From Xanthobacteraceae bacterium (lineage in GTDB: Bacteria; Pseudomonadota; Alphaproteobacteria; Rhizobiales; Xanthobacteraceae): 5,607 nt of DNA. Position 1 is the stretch's first letter, and each line of letters starts with the position of its first letter. Made by a program: the position numbers and the translations under genes. The notes beneath the pieces are model-generated. The model worked only from the letters and a program-made list of their open reading frames with translations. It was not told where the DNA came from and did no database searches. Shown in pieces: positions 5,479-5,607 of the stretch. The DNA is taken from positions 1-5,607 of the forward strand of contig JASHYD010000520.1 in the NCBI GenBank assembly GCA_030043175.1, given 5' to 3'.

Positions 5479-5607
5479 ATGAAACTATGCAATTTGACCT
5501 TTATTGCGGTTGCGCTCGGCGCTGGTACGGTAAGCATCGCGAAAGCGGATGAAGTCCTGAAATTCCGCATAATCGCGCATTTGACCGCGATCCAGACTCA
5601 GGACGTC
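5479..5607 (+). CDS. Exported protein, N-terminal part only (runs off the window)
   Basis: The frame is open from ATG 5479 to the window end (43 codons). It begins with MKLCNLTFIAVALGAGTVS, a Sec signal peptide with a probable cleavage at AKA/D near residue 23. The mature start DEVLKFRIIAHLTAIQTQDV suggests a beta-strand-rich secreted protein. I have a faint recollection of similar Bradyrhizobium exported proteins with a VLKFR...QDVGDVDGH start, but would not assign a family. The ribosome site is weak (GGGTGA, four bases before ATG). Upstream lie the repeated promoter/leader element and the paired TCACCATCACG sites. Whether the gene is intact cannot be judged. Confidence 0.7.
   Translation, partial: MKLCNLTFIAVALGAGTVSIAKADEVLKFRIIAHLTAIQTQDV

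Noticed and set aside
1..5607. CRISPR array, tRNA/rRNA genes, complete insertion sequence
   Set aside because: No regularly spaced repeats, cloverleaf or rRNA-like sequence was seen, and no transposase with terminal inverted repeats.

Overview
The window looks like accessory DNA from a Bradyrhizobium-type alphaproteobacterium (Nitrobacteraceae). The basis is protein resemblance recalled from memory: small secreted proteins with LNPQPLPP and GCG...CRPN signatures, a short stand-alone LigD-like ATP-dependent ligase, a Lipocalin_5-type exported protein and a LivJ-type binding protein. No database search was run, so the genus is an inference.

Layout. Positions 3-269 (+) hold the possible C-terminal end of an unrecognised gene. 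Two back-to-back hairpins (320-339 and 371-390) then separate it from a convergent minus-strand block. That block (1586 to 397, minus) holds three intact small genes, each with a signal peptide and a good ribosome binding site: a GCG_CRPN-type protein (1347-1586), an LNPQPLPP protein with an 18-bp tandem duplication (805-1068), and a two-cysteine secreted protein (397-768). The last two are only 36 bp apart and are probably co-transcribed.

The middle is decaying. A LigD-like ligase/adenylation-domain gene (1829-2438, minus) has two frameshifts, with its C-terminal motif and natural C-terminus still readable in the other two frames. Directly behind it is the helix-turn-helix tail of a serine recombinase (about 2497-2661, minus). 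On the plus strand follow a lipocalin-like gene broken by one missing base (2878-3344) and a branched-chain amino-acid-type ABC binding protein broken by one missing base plus an in-frame TGA (3514-4724). In these two plus-strand genes, restoring a single G at each shift recovers a full-length protein.

The right end (4725-5478) holds a terminator-like hairpin, an unrecognised ORF remnant, and a promoter/leader element. That element is a diverged copy of the one in front of the lipocalin gene. The window ends inside a gene for another exported protein (from 5479).

I see no new multi-gene system. The exported products do not form a recognisable pathway. The points worth following are the repeated promoter/leader element, the pattern of minimal gene lesions, and the small secreted-protein cluster.
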